From Paraflavitalea soli (GTDB taxonomy: Bacteria; Bacteroidota; Bacteroidia; Chitinophagales; Chitinophagaceae), in contig NZ_CP032157.1 of assembly GCF_003555545.1 (NCBI RefSeq), positions 6,638,546-6,702,545 of the forward strand: DNA of 64,000 bases. Direction: 5' to 3'. The notes beneath the pieces were generated by a model, which did not search any database, was not told the origin of the DNA, and was given only the letters and a program-made list of their open reading frames with translations. The position numbers and the translations under genes were made by a program. Position 1 is the stretch's first letter. The number at the start of each line of letters is the position of its first letter. Shown here one piece after another: positions 51,702 through 60,468 of this stretch.

Positions 51702-54700
51702 ATGAGAAAAGCAATTTTAGTGTTGCTATGTGTTGCTCTGAACATAGGGCAATTGCTTGCACAAACCCGGACTATCACCGGGAAAGTAACAGATCCTGCC
51801 GGACTTCCTTTATCCGGTGTTACTATTATTGCCAAAGGAGCTGCCGGTACTACAACAGCTTCTGATGGAACTTTCAAACTCTCTGTGCCTGGTTCCGTTA
51901 AAGTAATTTCCCTTTCTGCAGTTGGATATGAAGGCCAGGAGCTAAGTGTAGTAGGTAAGAATGAGGTCATAGTATCAATGAAAGTTGATAACCAACGCCT
52001 CGAAGAAGTGGTGGTTACTGGTTACGGCTCAAGAAGAAAAGCTGAATTTACCGGTGCCGTTTCACGCGTAAGCTCCAAAAAGATCGAGCAGGTGCCTATG
52101 GCATCTTTCGAGCAGATCCTGCAAGGACGTGCTCCCGGTTTATACATTGCCTCTGGTTCAGGTCAGCCAGGTAGCTATGCACGCGTAAACATCCGTGGCG
52201 TAGGTACTTTAGGTAATGGTACCGATCCCTTATACATCCTCGATGGTATGCCCATCGAAGCCGGTGTTTTCCGTACTATGAACCCCAATGATTTTGAAAC
52301 TGTCGACGTATTGAAAGATGCAGCCGGAGCTTCCTTATATGGTTCCCGCGGTGCAAATGGTGTCATCGTTATTACCAGCAAAAAAGGTAAATCCGGAAAA
52401 GCCCAGTTGCAATTCCGCACACAGCACGGTGTGAACACCCAGCCTACTATTAAGTATGATATGATGAATACCGACCAAAGGCTCCAGTTTGAAGAAACCA
52501 TCCTGGGACCAGGAAATATCCTTCCTGTTAATGGTGCAGGTTTAACCGGTTATCCGGGTTGGGATTACTCCAAGAACAATCCCCGCTATGGAACTTTAAC
52601 GCCTGCTCAGCAGCAGCTGGAAGCTCATTTGTTGGATAGTATCAAGGGTATCAATACCGATTGGGCAGATCATTTCTTCCGTGATGGCAAATTCCATTCT
52701 TACGAGTTGAATGCTTCCGGTGGCAACCAGGGTATGAACTATTATACCTCTTTAAGTGCTTATAACCAAGAAGGTATCGTACTTCGTTCAAATCTCGATC
52801 GCTATACTTTCCGTGGTAACCTCGACTTCAAAACAGATAGACTTACAGTTGCAATCCGCTCTTCAGCTGGTTGGTCCAAGCAAAGCGGTATCGAATCTGA
52901 AGCAGGTGTAGCATTGGCTAACCCTATCGCTGCTGCTTACTTGTCGCTTCCTTATGTAAGGTTATTTAATAACGCAGGTCTTCCTGATGTAAAAGGCAGT
53001 AATATCGGAGCAAATGCATACGATCGCTTATTTACCACTACCAGCCTTATCAACCAGTTTAAAGGAACCCTGGGTATTACTGCTACTTATGCAGTATGGG
53101 GTGGCATTGGTTTAAGAACAACAGCAGGTGTTGACTACCGCAACAACAACACCAGCCGTTACATTGACCCCAGATCTTTTGCTGGTACCAGTATCTCCAC
53201 AGGTAACAGAGGATCTTATAACGAAGGTAATAACGAGAACCTGCAGTTGATGACTTCAAGCGGTCTTACTTTCAACCGTACCTTCAACAGCGTACACACG
53301 GTGAACGCACAGGCCTTGTTGGAGTTTATCAGCAACAGATACAGAGCTTTCAATGCTACCGGGTACGGTCTCAATACCAAACTGGGCATTACGCCGGCCG
53401 CCATTACTGCCGGATCTACTACCAACAACATGATCCCTACGATCGGTGGTAGCAAAACGCGTAATGCACTTTACTCCCTGGTTGGAGTGGCTGATTACTC
53501 ATATGACAAGAAATACACCTTGTCTGCCAGCCTTCGTCGTGATGCACCTTCTCAGGTACCAGAAGGTAACAGAAATAATATCTTCTGGAGCGTAGGCGCC
53601 AGCTGGAATATTATGGCAGAAGACTTCATGGCGTCCCAAAATTTCCTGAATGACCTTCGCCTGCGTGCCAGCTATGGTTCTTCAGGCAATGCCAACGGCT
53701 TTAGCTCTGACTACGGATACATTACATCATACGGCTCAGGGGGCTATGCTGGTGTAACTGGTATCGTACCTTCTTCTCCAGGTAACCCCTCTTATAAACT
53801 GGAATCTCAGGCCATCGCCAATATTGGTGTTGACTTATCTGCCTGGAACAATAGGTTGAGAGCTACTGTAGAGTGGTACAATAAAAAGTCTAAGAACCTC
53901 TTTGCTTCACAGCCAATCTCACGTTCAACAGGCTTCCTCACTTTGTCAACCAATGCGGCTGAAGTAAAAAATACCGGTGTAGAAGCCTTGGTGGCAGTTG
54001 ATGTGATAAGTAATAAAGATTGGACTGTTACCATTGGGGGCAACGTTGCTTACCTGAAGAACGAGATCACCAGCCTGGGTTCTTTGTCTGAATTTACTGC
54101 CGGTACAGGTATCTACCGTGTTGGTCTGCCTATCGGTACTCACTACACAGTGGGCTGGATCGGTGTTGATCCCCAAACTGGTGATGCCATTTATCAGGAT
54201 ATCAACGGTAATCCTACCAGCGTTTACAGCGCTAGCAACAACCGTGCTGCATTCGGAACCTATATACCTAAGTATACAGGTGGCGCTAACCTCGATGCGC
54301 GTTATAAGAACTTCGACTTCTCTGTCCTCTTCTCTTTTGCAGAAGGTGTGAAACGTTACAACAACGAGCGTTTCTTTTACGAGCTGGGCAACAATGGTGT
54401 GTCTTATAACATGACCGCAGACATGTTGAATGCCTGGACGAAACCTGGTCAGGTGACCAATTTCCAACGTGTTGGAGCTGGTTCTACCCGTCAGTTCTCT
54501 TCTAAGGATATCAACGACGCCTCTTTCATAAGACTGCGTAATATGCAGGCTGGTTATACATTCAACTTCAAAAACCCCAGCAAAGCTATCCGCGGCTTCA
54601 GGATATATGCTCAAGCGCAAAACCTGCTGACCTGGACCAAATGGCAAGGATTCGATCCCGAAGAAAGCAACAATATTGCTACTTACGAGTTCCCCAATCC

Positions 54701-54737
54701 CCGCAGCTACACATTTGGTGTGGATGTTAATTTCTAA
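51702..54737 (+). CDS. SusC/RagA-like TonB-linked outer-membrane receptor (locus 2)
   Basis: 1,011-residue homologue of susC-1: signal peptide, CarboxypepD-reg-like domain (ITGKVTDPAGLPLSGVTI, about 24-105), plug (VVVTGYGSRRKAEF) and barrel ending FGVDVNF. The segments between motifs are clearly related to susC-1 (shared LQGRAPGLY, SGSGQPGS and YGSRGANGVIVIT-like runs), but the proteins have diverged over much of the barrel. It is paired with the susD-2 gene. No STN domain is seen. Confidence 0.95.
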   Translation: MRKAILVLLCVALNIGQLLAQTRTITGKVTDPAGLPLSGVTIIAKGAAGTTTASDGTFKLSVPGSVKVISLSAVGYEGQELSVVGKNEVIVSMKVDNQRLEEVVVTGYGSRRKAEFTGAVSRVSSKKIEQVPMASFEQILQGRAPGLYIASGSGQPGSYARVNIRGVGTLGNGTDPLYILDGMPIEAGVFRTMNPNDFETVDVLKDAAGASLYGSRGANGVIVITSKKGKSGKAQLQFRTQHGVNTQPTIKYDMMNTDQRLQFEETILGPGNILPVNGAGLTGYPGWDYSKNNPRYGTLTPAQQQLEAHLLDSIKGINTDWADHFFRDGKFHSYELNASGGNQGMNYYTSLSAYNQEGIVLRSNLDRYTFRGNLDFKTDRLTVAIRSSAGWSKQSGIESEAGVALANPIAAAYLSLPYVRLFNNAGLPDVKGSNIGANAYDRLFTTTSLINQFKGTLGITATYAVWGGIGLRTTAGVDYRNNNTSRYIDPRSFAGTSISTGNRGSYNEGNNENLQLMTSSGLTFNRTFNSVHTVNAQALLEFISNRYRAFNATGYGLNTKLGITPAAITAGSTTNNMIPTIGGSKTRNALYSLVGVADYSYDKKYTLSASLRRDAPSQVPEGNRNNIFWSVGASWNIMAEDFMASQNFLNDLRLRASYGSSGNANGFSSDYGYITSYGSGGYAGVTGIVPSSPGNPSYKLESQAIANIGVDLSAWNNRLRATVEWYNKKSKNLFASQPISRSTGFLTLSTNAAEVKNTGVEALVAVDVISNKDWTVTIGGNVAYLKNEITSLGSLSEFTAGTGIYRVGLPIGTHYTVGWIGVDPQTGDAIYQDINGNPTSVYSASNNRAAFGTYIPKYTGGANLDARYKNFDFSVLFSFAEGVKRYNNERFFYELGNNGVSYNMTADMLNAWTKPGQVTNFQRVGAGSTRQFSSKDINDASFIRLRNMQAGYTFNFKNPSKAIRGFRIYAQAQNLLTWTKWQGFDPEESNNIATYEFPNPRSYTFGVDVNF

Positions 54738-54755
54738 TTTCAAATTTTGTTAAGT

Positions 54756-56183
54756 ATGAAACTTCTTAAAAATATAGCGCTTGTTTCTATTCTTGCTGCT
54801 ACCATGGTTGGATGTAGCAAGGATGTTGATCTGGATCCTATCGACACTTTCCCCATTGAAAAGACCTTTGAAACAGTGGGAGATCTCGAATTGGCAACTG
54901 TTGGTACTTACGGTACCTGGCTTGGTCGCAGACCAGTTTATTTGTCAGCCGTTATTTCTGACGAAGCCCGCCAGGGTGTAGGTGCTGAATATCGTGCAGT
55001 AGGCGCCATCCTTTATCGTTGGGAGCACACTTCCGATGCACAGGATTTCAGAGATGCTGAAAATGGCTGTGCATGGACCAATATGTATGCCGTGATTGAT
55101 AGGGTAAACCGTGCCCTGGCATTCTATGATACAATTAAAACGGCGAATGCTGCAGAAGCAGCCCAAAAAGTGAAGCTGAAAGGTGAAATGTTGGCCCTGC
55201 GTGGTTTTGCTCATTTTGAACTGCTGCGTTGGTATGCTGTTAAGTATACGCCAGATTCTCCCGGTGTTATTCTGATGACGACTTATGCAAAAGATCCTGC
55301 CAACTGGAGGCCTGCAAGGGCTAAAAGTAGCGAGGTGCTGGCGCAGATCGATGCTGACTTGGCCGAAGCACGCAACCTCATTCCTGCCGACTTCACCGAT
55401 ATCGGAAGAATTACACGCACTGCTGTGATTGGTATGCAAGCAAGAGTGGCCATTTATACCAACAGGTGGGATAATGCCATTACATTTGCAAACGAGGTCA
55501 TTGCCAAGCAAGGATTAACGCCTCGTGCTTCTTTTACAGGTCTGTGGACAACCAGGACTACTCCCACAGGAACCGAAGTTCTTTGGAAGCTTAATGTGGC
55601 AGCTGCCAATAGTGGGTCAGCTGTCGGTTCAATGTTCCAGGATGCCAATACTGCGGTACAGTTCTCTCCTGCACAAAAATTGTTGGATTCTTATGATCAG
55701 GCAAACGATATCCGGTTTGCTGCTTATTTCAAAACTGCACCCCGGAATCTGATCGCTAAATATGGCGCCTTGACTGGCTCCAACACAGAAAGTTTCTTGT
55801 ATGATATCAAAATGATGCGTACAGCTGAGATGTACCTGATAAAGGCTGAAGCGTATGCTGAGAAGGAAGACTACATAAATGGCGCAGCGCCATTGAACGA
55901 TCTGCGTAAAGAACGTATCACAGGATATGTGAATGAAACTTTTGCAGATAAAGCAAGCCTCCTCAACGCCATCATGAACGAAAGGTACAAGGAACTGTGC
56001 TTTGAAGGTCACCGCTATTTTGACTTGAAGAGAAAGAACCTGCCTATCGAGCGTGCGTTAACAGATGTTCAAAATAATACGGCTATTCAGAAATTGGATC
56101 CTACCAATTCTAAATACCTGTTGCCTATTCCCCAACAGGAAATATTTGCCAATAGAAATGTATCTCAGAATAAAGGATACTAA
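54756..56183 (+). CDS. SusD/RagB-family lipoprotein (locus 2)
   Basis: 475-residue surface lipoprotein. Lipobox AATMVGCS with cysteine at residue 20. The C-terminal part has MRTAEMYLIKAEAYAE and ERYKELCFEGHRYFDLKRK. The start is the ATG at 54756; the in-frame TTG at 54747 is less likely. It lies 18 bases after susC-2. It ends in a very strong terminator, and no SusE-like gene follows. Confidence 0.94.
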   Translation: MKLLKNIALVSILAATMVGCSKDVDLDPIDTFPIEKTFETVGDLELATVGTYGTWLGRRPVYLSAVISDEARQGVGAEYRAVGAILYRWEHTSDAQDFRDAENGCAWTNMYAVIDRVNRALAFYDTIKTANAAEAAQKVKLKGEMLALRGFAHFELLRWYAVKYTPDSPGVILMTTYAKDPANWRPARAKSSEVLAQIDADLAEARNLIPADFTDIGRITRTAVIGMQARVAIYTNRWDNAITFANEVIAKQGLTPRASFTGLWTTRTTPTGTEVLWKLNVAAANSGSAVGSMFQDANTAVQFSPAQKLLDSYDQANDIRFAAYFKTAPRNLIAKYGALTGSNTESFLYDIKMMRTAEMYLIKAEAYAEKEDYINGAAPLNDLRKERITGYVNETFADKASLLNAIMNERYKELCFEGHRYFDLKRKNLPIERALTDVQNNTAIQKLDPTNSKYLLPIPQQEIFANRNVSQNKGY

Positions 56184-56197
56184 TTTATTAGCATAGG

Positions 56198-56254
56198 ATA
56201 TAAGAAAGCGTAAAGGGCTGTCTCCAGGAGACGGCCCTTTACGCTTTCTTATAT
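56198..56254. terminator. Very long hairpin terminator after susCD locus 2
   Basis: The 21-base arms 56198-56218 and 56234-56254 are exact reverse complements, and a further GTCTCC/GGAGAC pair sits inside. There are T's within the right arm (TTTCTTATATT), so it should act as a terminator, possibly on both strands. Confidence 0.85.
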
Positions 56255-56402
56255 TGCCGACTAAAGCCTGAATTATTCCTCAATCTGTTTTTAAGTAATG
56301 CCATGTGTTACCTATTAGACCTCGTAGATAACTTTATAAGAATTGATCTAATTGCTAATCATATCCAATCAAAACCGCCTGTTTTATGTAACTTCTCGGA
56401 TT

Positions 56403-57306
56403 TACCTGCCGATCTTAGTCAAAAAAAGCCTCCTTACTGATATCCTTACCTCTCTGGCTTCCGGCATCGTTGGTGTAGCCGGAGAAGGCAAGGGCATGCT
56501 GTCAGCCTTGAGCAACGGTACCACCAGTCCATTACTGGGTGCATTGGGCAGCTTCCGTTCTGCCAACAATCCCAGCCAGGCTACCAAACCTAAGGCCTAC
56601 CTCAACTGGATACTGCTGGATGAACAGGTATGTAGCAGCCAGCAGTGGAGCTGTGCCCGTCAGTAACGCCGACCTGGTATTGCCTATCGGCTACGCTGGT
56701 ATCCCAATGACCAAAAACGGATTTTTGTATATTTATGTCAGTAATGAAACCCAAAACTGGGATGTGTTCTTTGATAACCTGAGCATACAACATATAACCA
56801 GCCCCATCACCGAAGAAACCCATTATTATCCGTTTGGCCTCACCATGGCGGGGATAAGTTCCAAGGCCGTTGGCAAGCTCGATAATAAATACGAGTACAA
56901 CGGTAAAGAAAAGCAGGAGAAAGAGTTTAGTGATGGCAGTGGCCTGGAATGGTATGATTATGGCGTCAGGATGTATGATGCGCAGCTTGGGAGATGGCAT
57001 GTGATTGATCCTTTAAGCGAAAAATATAACTATCTCTCTCCATACAATTACGTTGCAAATAATCCTATTAAACTAATCGATTTTGATGGAAGAGAAATAG
57101 GTAATCCCAATGATCCTCATGTTAAAGAATATAAAGCATCTATGACAAAAACAGAGCTTGGTAAACAGATTTGGAAAAGTATGGAAGATTCAAAGAGGCT
57201 AATCACATTTTATAGGCATACACGATTAGATGATTTTGGCAAAGCAATGCTCGCGGATGACACCCGTGGTACAACTATGCCAGGACATGTATATATAACC
57301 AATTAA
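56403..57306 (+). pseudogene. Rhs-repeat core fragment, frameshifted
   Basis: Remnant of an Rhs/polymorphic-toxin gene. Frame 1 encodes [20 protein letters not shown] and [14 protein letters not shown], then at about 56628 the reading moves to the next frame with [33 protein letters not shown] and the Rhs core end ([58 protein letters not shown]). The upstream Rhs repeats are absent, so only the last 250 or so residues are represented. The reading frame ends at the TAA 57304-57306, before the toxin tip. Confidence 0.8.
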
Positions 57307-57722
57307 CGAAAACCGGAGAGGGTAAAACTGAAGTTGATATTGATTATACTTTTAATGAAAAAACAGGAGAATATGATATGACAGATACTTGGGATAATAC
57401 AGCTGTTGCAATCAGTACAGATGGAATAAGAAAGCAAGGCTCTGAATTTATTTCTCAGTATGATATTACACCCGAACAGGCCAAGGATATGGCAAATTTA
57501 TTTGTAGTGGGACACGAAGCAAAGCATACTTTACAAAATTCATTAGATTTAAAAGAAAAAGTGAAGGGAAAGAATGGGAAATACGTTGAACAAAGTAAAG
57601 GTTCAAAAAAAGAATATAAAAAGCAAAAGCATGAAGCAGAAGGTTTTGAAGTTGGAAATAAATTAATTGAAGAGTATATAAAAATTAATAACATTCAAAA
57701 AAGAAAAACAAGTGATAACTAA
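57303..57722 (+). pseudogene. Rhs C-terminal tip, zinc-metalloprotease-like (frame broken)
   Basis: The tip of the Rhs protein, out of frame with the core. Open from 57300 to 57722 with no start codon before 57378. The key feature is HEAKH at 57513-57527 (VVGHEAKHTL), a zincin HExxH motif, and KQKHEAEGFEVGNK further on could supply the third ligand. The DNA is visibly AT-rich compared with the Rhs core, as expected for a horizontally exchanged toxin tip. A single TA indel at 57290-57297 would rejoin it to the core (...[12 protein letters not shown]...). As it stands the full toxin cannot be made. Confidence 0.6.
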
Positions 57723-58179
57723 CTTGGATTTTAGGAGCATATTTCTGATTTTTCTTTCTTTGTTTCTGGTAAATAAATTTTATGGACAAAGTCGTCAAGA
57801 TTCTTTGTGGTTTAAAGACCGGCCTATAACACATGGATTTATTATTAGACTTGATAAGAGTATAGAACAAAAGAGCATAGTCTTCTATTCTTCATCAGAT
57901 TCTGTTTTTAATGTTATGAGAGGGAAAGTATTGGTTATTACAAACACAGATAGCTTATTTGATGTTGCAATAGTTCAAAAAAAAACAGTTGTATTCTATT
58001 ATGGGCTTACTAAAATAAACATAGCGGAAGGAGAATATATTAGCGAGGGACAATTCATAGGACAAATACCTTATGATGGCTTCACGGGGAAATATATCTT
58101 AAGTATGCGAATGAGAAAAAATGATCAATTTCTTTCTCATGATGATTTTTTATTTAAAATACGTAAATATGTAAAATAA
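57712..58179 (+). CDS. Candidate immunity protein, M23-like fold without metal ligands
   Basis: 155-residue protein starting with GTG at 57712 and overlapping the toxin tip by 11 bases. A signal peptide (FLIFLSLFLVNKFYGQS) would export it. The mature part follows the M23/LytM layout: YSSSDSVFNVMRGKVLVI, then YYGLTKINIAEGEYISEGQFIGQI, then YILSMRM where M23 enzymes have HLHFE. The zinc ligands are not present. AT-rich like the tip. By position (just after an Rhs tip) it is a candidate immunity protein. The fold similarity is my reading and needs structure prediction. Confidence 0.55.
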   Translation: MITNLDFRSIFLIFLSLFLVNKFYGQSRQDSLWFKDRPITHGFIIRLDKSIEQKSIVFYSSSDSVFNVMRGKVLVITNTDSLFDVAIVQKKTVVFYYGLTKINIAEGEYISEGQFIGQIPYDGFTGKYILSMRMRKNDQFLSHDDFLFKIRKYVK

Positions 58180-58204
58180 CTAATAACAACTAATCCTATG
58201 GCGG

Positions 58205-58212
58205 GTATTAAG
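58205..58212. repeat. Target-site duplication, left copy
   Basis: GTATTAAG directly precedes the IS256-family element and recurs at 59611-59618. Together they are the 8-bp direct repeat made on insertion. Confidence 0.85.
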
Positions 58213-59610
58213 GAGAGTGTTTCAAAAAGTGTGTCAGTAGAAAGTTAAGTAACTTTAAACTGACATTATGGACAAGCAAAATTTTGATTTCGAAGCCTTC
58301 AAAAAGCAGGCCGCTGCCCGCTTAAAAAGCGGAGAGACTTTGCTTGGTAAAGACGGTGTCTTTACCCCATTATTGAAGGAGTTTCTGGAAGAAGCTCTTG
58401 AGGGCGAGCTGGAAGCCCACATCGACCAGGATGAAGACGCTAACCGCAAGAACGGCAAGGGTAAGAAGAAGGTCAAAACACCGGTTGGTGACGTTGAGCT
58501 GACTACTCCCAGAGACCGTAACAGCACCTTTGAGCCGGAGATCGTTCCCAAGCGACAGAAGACCTTAGGTGTTGATTTAGGCCGACAAATAATCGCTTTG
58601 TATGCCCGTGGCGCCAGCTACAGCGATATCCGCGACCACCTCAGTGACATGTATGGGCTGGATATATCGCCGGCGACCATTAGCCGTGTAACAGACAAAA
58701 TCCTACCGCTAATTCAGGAGTGGCGTAGCCGGCCTTTAGAACGGGTTTATCCCTTCGTCTGGCTGGATGCCATCCATTACAAGGTCCGCCATGAGGGACG
58801 GGTTGTTAACCGTGCCGTATACTGCATTATCGGGCTTAACCAGGAGGGTTACAAAGAGTTGCTGGGCATGTACATAGGAGAACATGAAGGCTCGAAATTC
58901 TGGCTCCAGGTGCTTACAGATCTGCAGAACCGGGGCATCGAGGATATCTTCATCGCTTCCATCGACAACCTGCAAGGGTTTGCGGATGCCATCGAAAGCA
59001 TCTTCCCCCAAACAGAAGTTCAGCTCTGCGTAGTTCACCAGATCAGGAACTCCCACAAGTATCTATCCTACAAAGATGTAAAGCCGTTCATGAAGGACCT
59101 GCAGGGCGTTTACAAGGCTAACACCAAAGAGCAGGCTGAACGTAATCTTGACCAGGTTGCAGCTAACTGGGGGCAACGTTATCCCAAGGTTATAGAGTCC
59201 TGGCGGAAAAATTGGGACCGATTAAGCGGTTACTTCCAGTACAACAAGGATATACGCCGCATCATGTACACCACCAATATCATCGAGGGATTCCACCGAC
59301 AGCTCCGAACGGTCACCAAGACCAAAGGAGCATTCCAAAGCGAGGACGCTCTCATGAAGCTACTATTTCTGGTTCAGGAGAATATCAGCGCCAAATGGAA
59401 TAAACCGGTACACAACTGGAACCAGACTTTGGCGCAATTATCGATTATCTTTGGAGACAGGCTAAAACTGAACCTCTGAGTAATGAAGCCTCATCGTCAT
59501 ATGATGTCTTTTGCATCTCTTGCATCACCCATCAGCTCCATCAGAAAAGAACATCACATGCCGATGAGTATAGAAATTAAAACTGCTGACACAGTTTATG
59601 GAACACTACC
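58213..59610 (+). mobile_element. IS256-family insertion sequence, complete
   Basis: A 1,398-bp element. Left inverted repeat 58213-58237 and right 59586-59610 match at 20 of 25 positions, both beginning with G, and share TGTGTCAG at the inner end. An 8-bp direct repeat, GTATTAAG, flanks it exactly. The transposase is intact. This is a recent insertion just after the candidate immunity gene. Confidence 0.93.
58268..59479 (+). CDS. IS256-family transposase
   Basis: 403-residue DDE transposase (IS256/mutator type). The catalytic aspartates are in FVWLDAIHYKV and IASIDNLQGF, the glutamate is in TTNIIEGFHRQLR, and the C/H region lies near LCVVHQIRNS. It is full length for the family, with no frameshift. 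It is enclosed by the inverted repeats of the element. Confidence 0.96.
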   Translation: MDKQNFDFEAFKKQAAARLKSGETLLGKDGVFTPLLKEFLEEALEGELEAHIDQDEDANRKNGKGKKKVKTPVGDVELTTPRDRNSTFEPEIVPKRQKTLGVDLGRQIIALYARGASYSDIRDHLSDMYGLDISPATISRVTDKILPLIQEWRSRPLERVYPFVWLDAIHYKVRHEGRVVNRAVYCIIGLNQEGYKELLGMYIGEHEGSKFWLQVLTDLQNRGIEDIFIASIDNLQGFADAIESIFPQTEVQLCVVHQIRNSHKYLSYKDVKPFMKDLQGVYKANTKEQAERNLDQVAANWGQRYPKVIESWRKNWDRLSGYFQYNKDIRRIMYTTNIIEGFHRQLRTVTKTKGAFQSEDALMKLLFLVQENISAKWNKPVHNWNQTLAQLSIIFGDRLKLNL

Positions 59611-59618
59611 GTATTAAG
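59611..59618. repeat. Target-site duplication, right copy
   Basis: GTATTAAG, identical to the left copy at 58205-58212. Confidence 0.85.
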
Positions 59619-59642
59619 ACCATTCGTGTTTTCCCCCTTCCC

Positions 59643-60326
59643 TCACCCCACCACCGCCATCCCCCTATAACTCGCCACCTCATAATATTTTTGTGCTACA
59701 TAGCTATACCCTCTGACACCCAGTAGCAACACATACGGAGCTGCAGCCGAAGGCGCAGCCACTTCCATCATCACCTCACCAGGCTCCGCTGAAAAAAGCG
59801 TCATAGGGCCGGCTGCAATTTCTTTCCGCACATGGTTCTTCGAAAAAGAAGGATACAGCACCACTAACTGCAACTGGTAGTGCGTCATTTGCTTGACATC
59901 ATTTTTCCTGGGGGCACGATCAAAGCTAATTGTGATATTCATTGTTTTGCCTCCGCGCTCCACAGCTATCTTATACGGAACCCCTAGTTTCTCACCCAGC
60001 GGATTTTTAGCGTCGCATTCCAGTCCTGCCAGCATACCCACATGTGGCTTCAAACCTTCCTTGGCGCGCTTAAAGAAAATTGACAACAACCGCCACCACA
60101 GACTCCCATCACGCGGCTCATCTTTCAATGCATCAAAGATCGCTTTGGCTTGCTTGTTGCAATTCATAAGCCTGTCCTTGCATTGCTTCATCGTCTTGTT
60201 AAGCGAAATAGGCGTATAAGTACCTCGCTCCATCCGCGTGTGCGGCCCATAGGTCGCACTGTCCACATAGGTAACATTACCCAAAGTTCCCTTGAACTTA
60301 AAAACCGTAGAGATATTCCTTGCCAT
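59643..60326 (-). CDS. Unknown 227-residue protein
   Basis: No signal peptide or clear membrane segment. The N-terminal half is basic (MARNISTVFKFKGTLGNVTYVDS, later cysteine pairs in KQCKDRLMNCNKQ). The C-terminal half is beta-rich (LLGVRGYSYVAQKYY end). Proteins starting with this TLGNVTYVDS-like segment seem to occur in Chitinophagaceae, but I do not recognise the family. It begins 24 bases after an upstream A/T-rich stretch and is preceded by the 11-bp repeat array. The codon use is ordinary. Confidence 0.7.
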   Translation of the reverse strand: MARNISTVFKFKGTLGNVTYVDSATYGPHTRMERGTYTPISLNKTMKQCKDRLMNCNKQAKAIFDALKDEPRDGSLWWRLLSIFFKRAKEGLKPHVGMLAGLECDAKNPLGEKLGVPYKIAVERGGKTMNITISFDRAPRKNDVKQMTHYQLQLVVLYPSFSKNHVRKEIAAGPMTLFSAEPGEVMMEVAAPSAAAPYVLLLGVRGYSYVAQKYYEVASYRGMAVVG

Positions 60327-60413
60327 ACCTTAAGTATTGGAGTAAATAAATAGGTTTCAGTGGAGCCGGCACCACCTTATTTGAATATACGAAGAAGAGC
60401 CCATGTTTGGATG

Positions 60414-60468
60414 TTTACAGAGACCTTTTAGAGACTTTTCAGAGAGTTTATAGAGACCTTATAGAGAC
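60414..60468. repeat. 11-bp tandem repeat, five copies (TTnnAGAGAC)
   Basis: Five consecutive 11-mers: TTTACAGAGAC, CTTTTAGAGAC, TTTTCAGAGAG, TTTATAGAGAC, CTTATAGAGAC. On the minus strand the core is GTCTCTA. It lies 88 bases upstream of the start of the unknown gene on that strand. One helical turn per unit suggests a protein-binding array. Confidence 0.85.

Noticed and set aside
58198-58215. A short ATG frame (MAGIK) interrupted by the IS element
   Set aside because: After removing the IS the frame continues with low-complexity Pro/His residues into the end of a minus-strand gene. Not a broken real gene.
60414-60468. 11-bp tandem repeats considered as a CRISPR array
   Set aside because: There are no spacers between units, the units are too short, and no cas genes are near.
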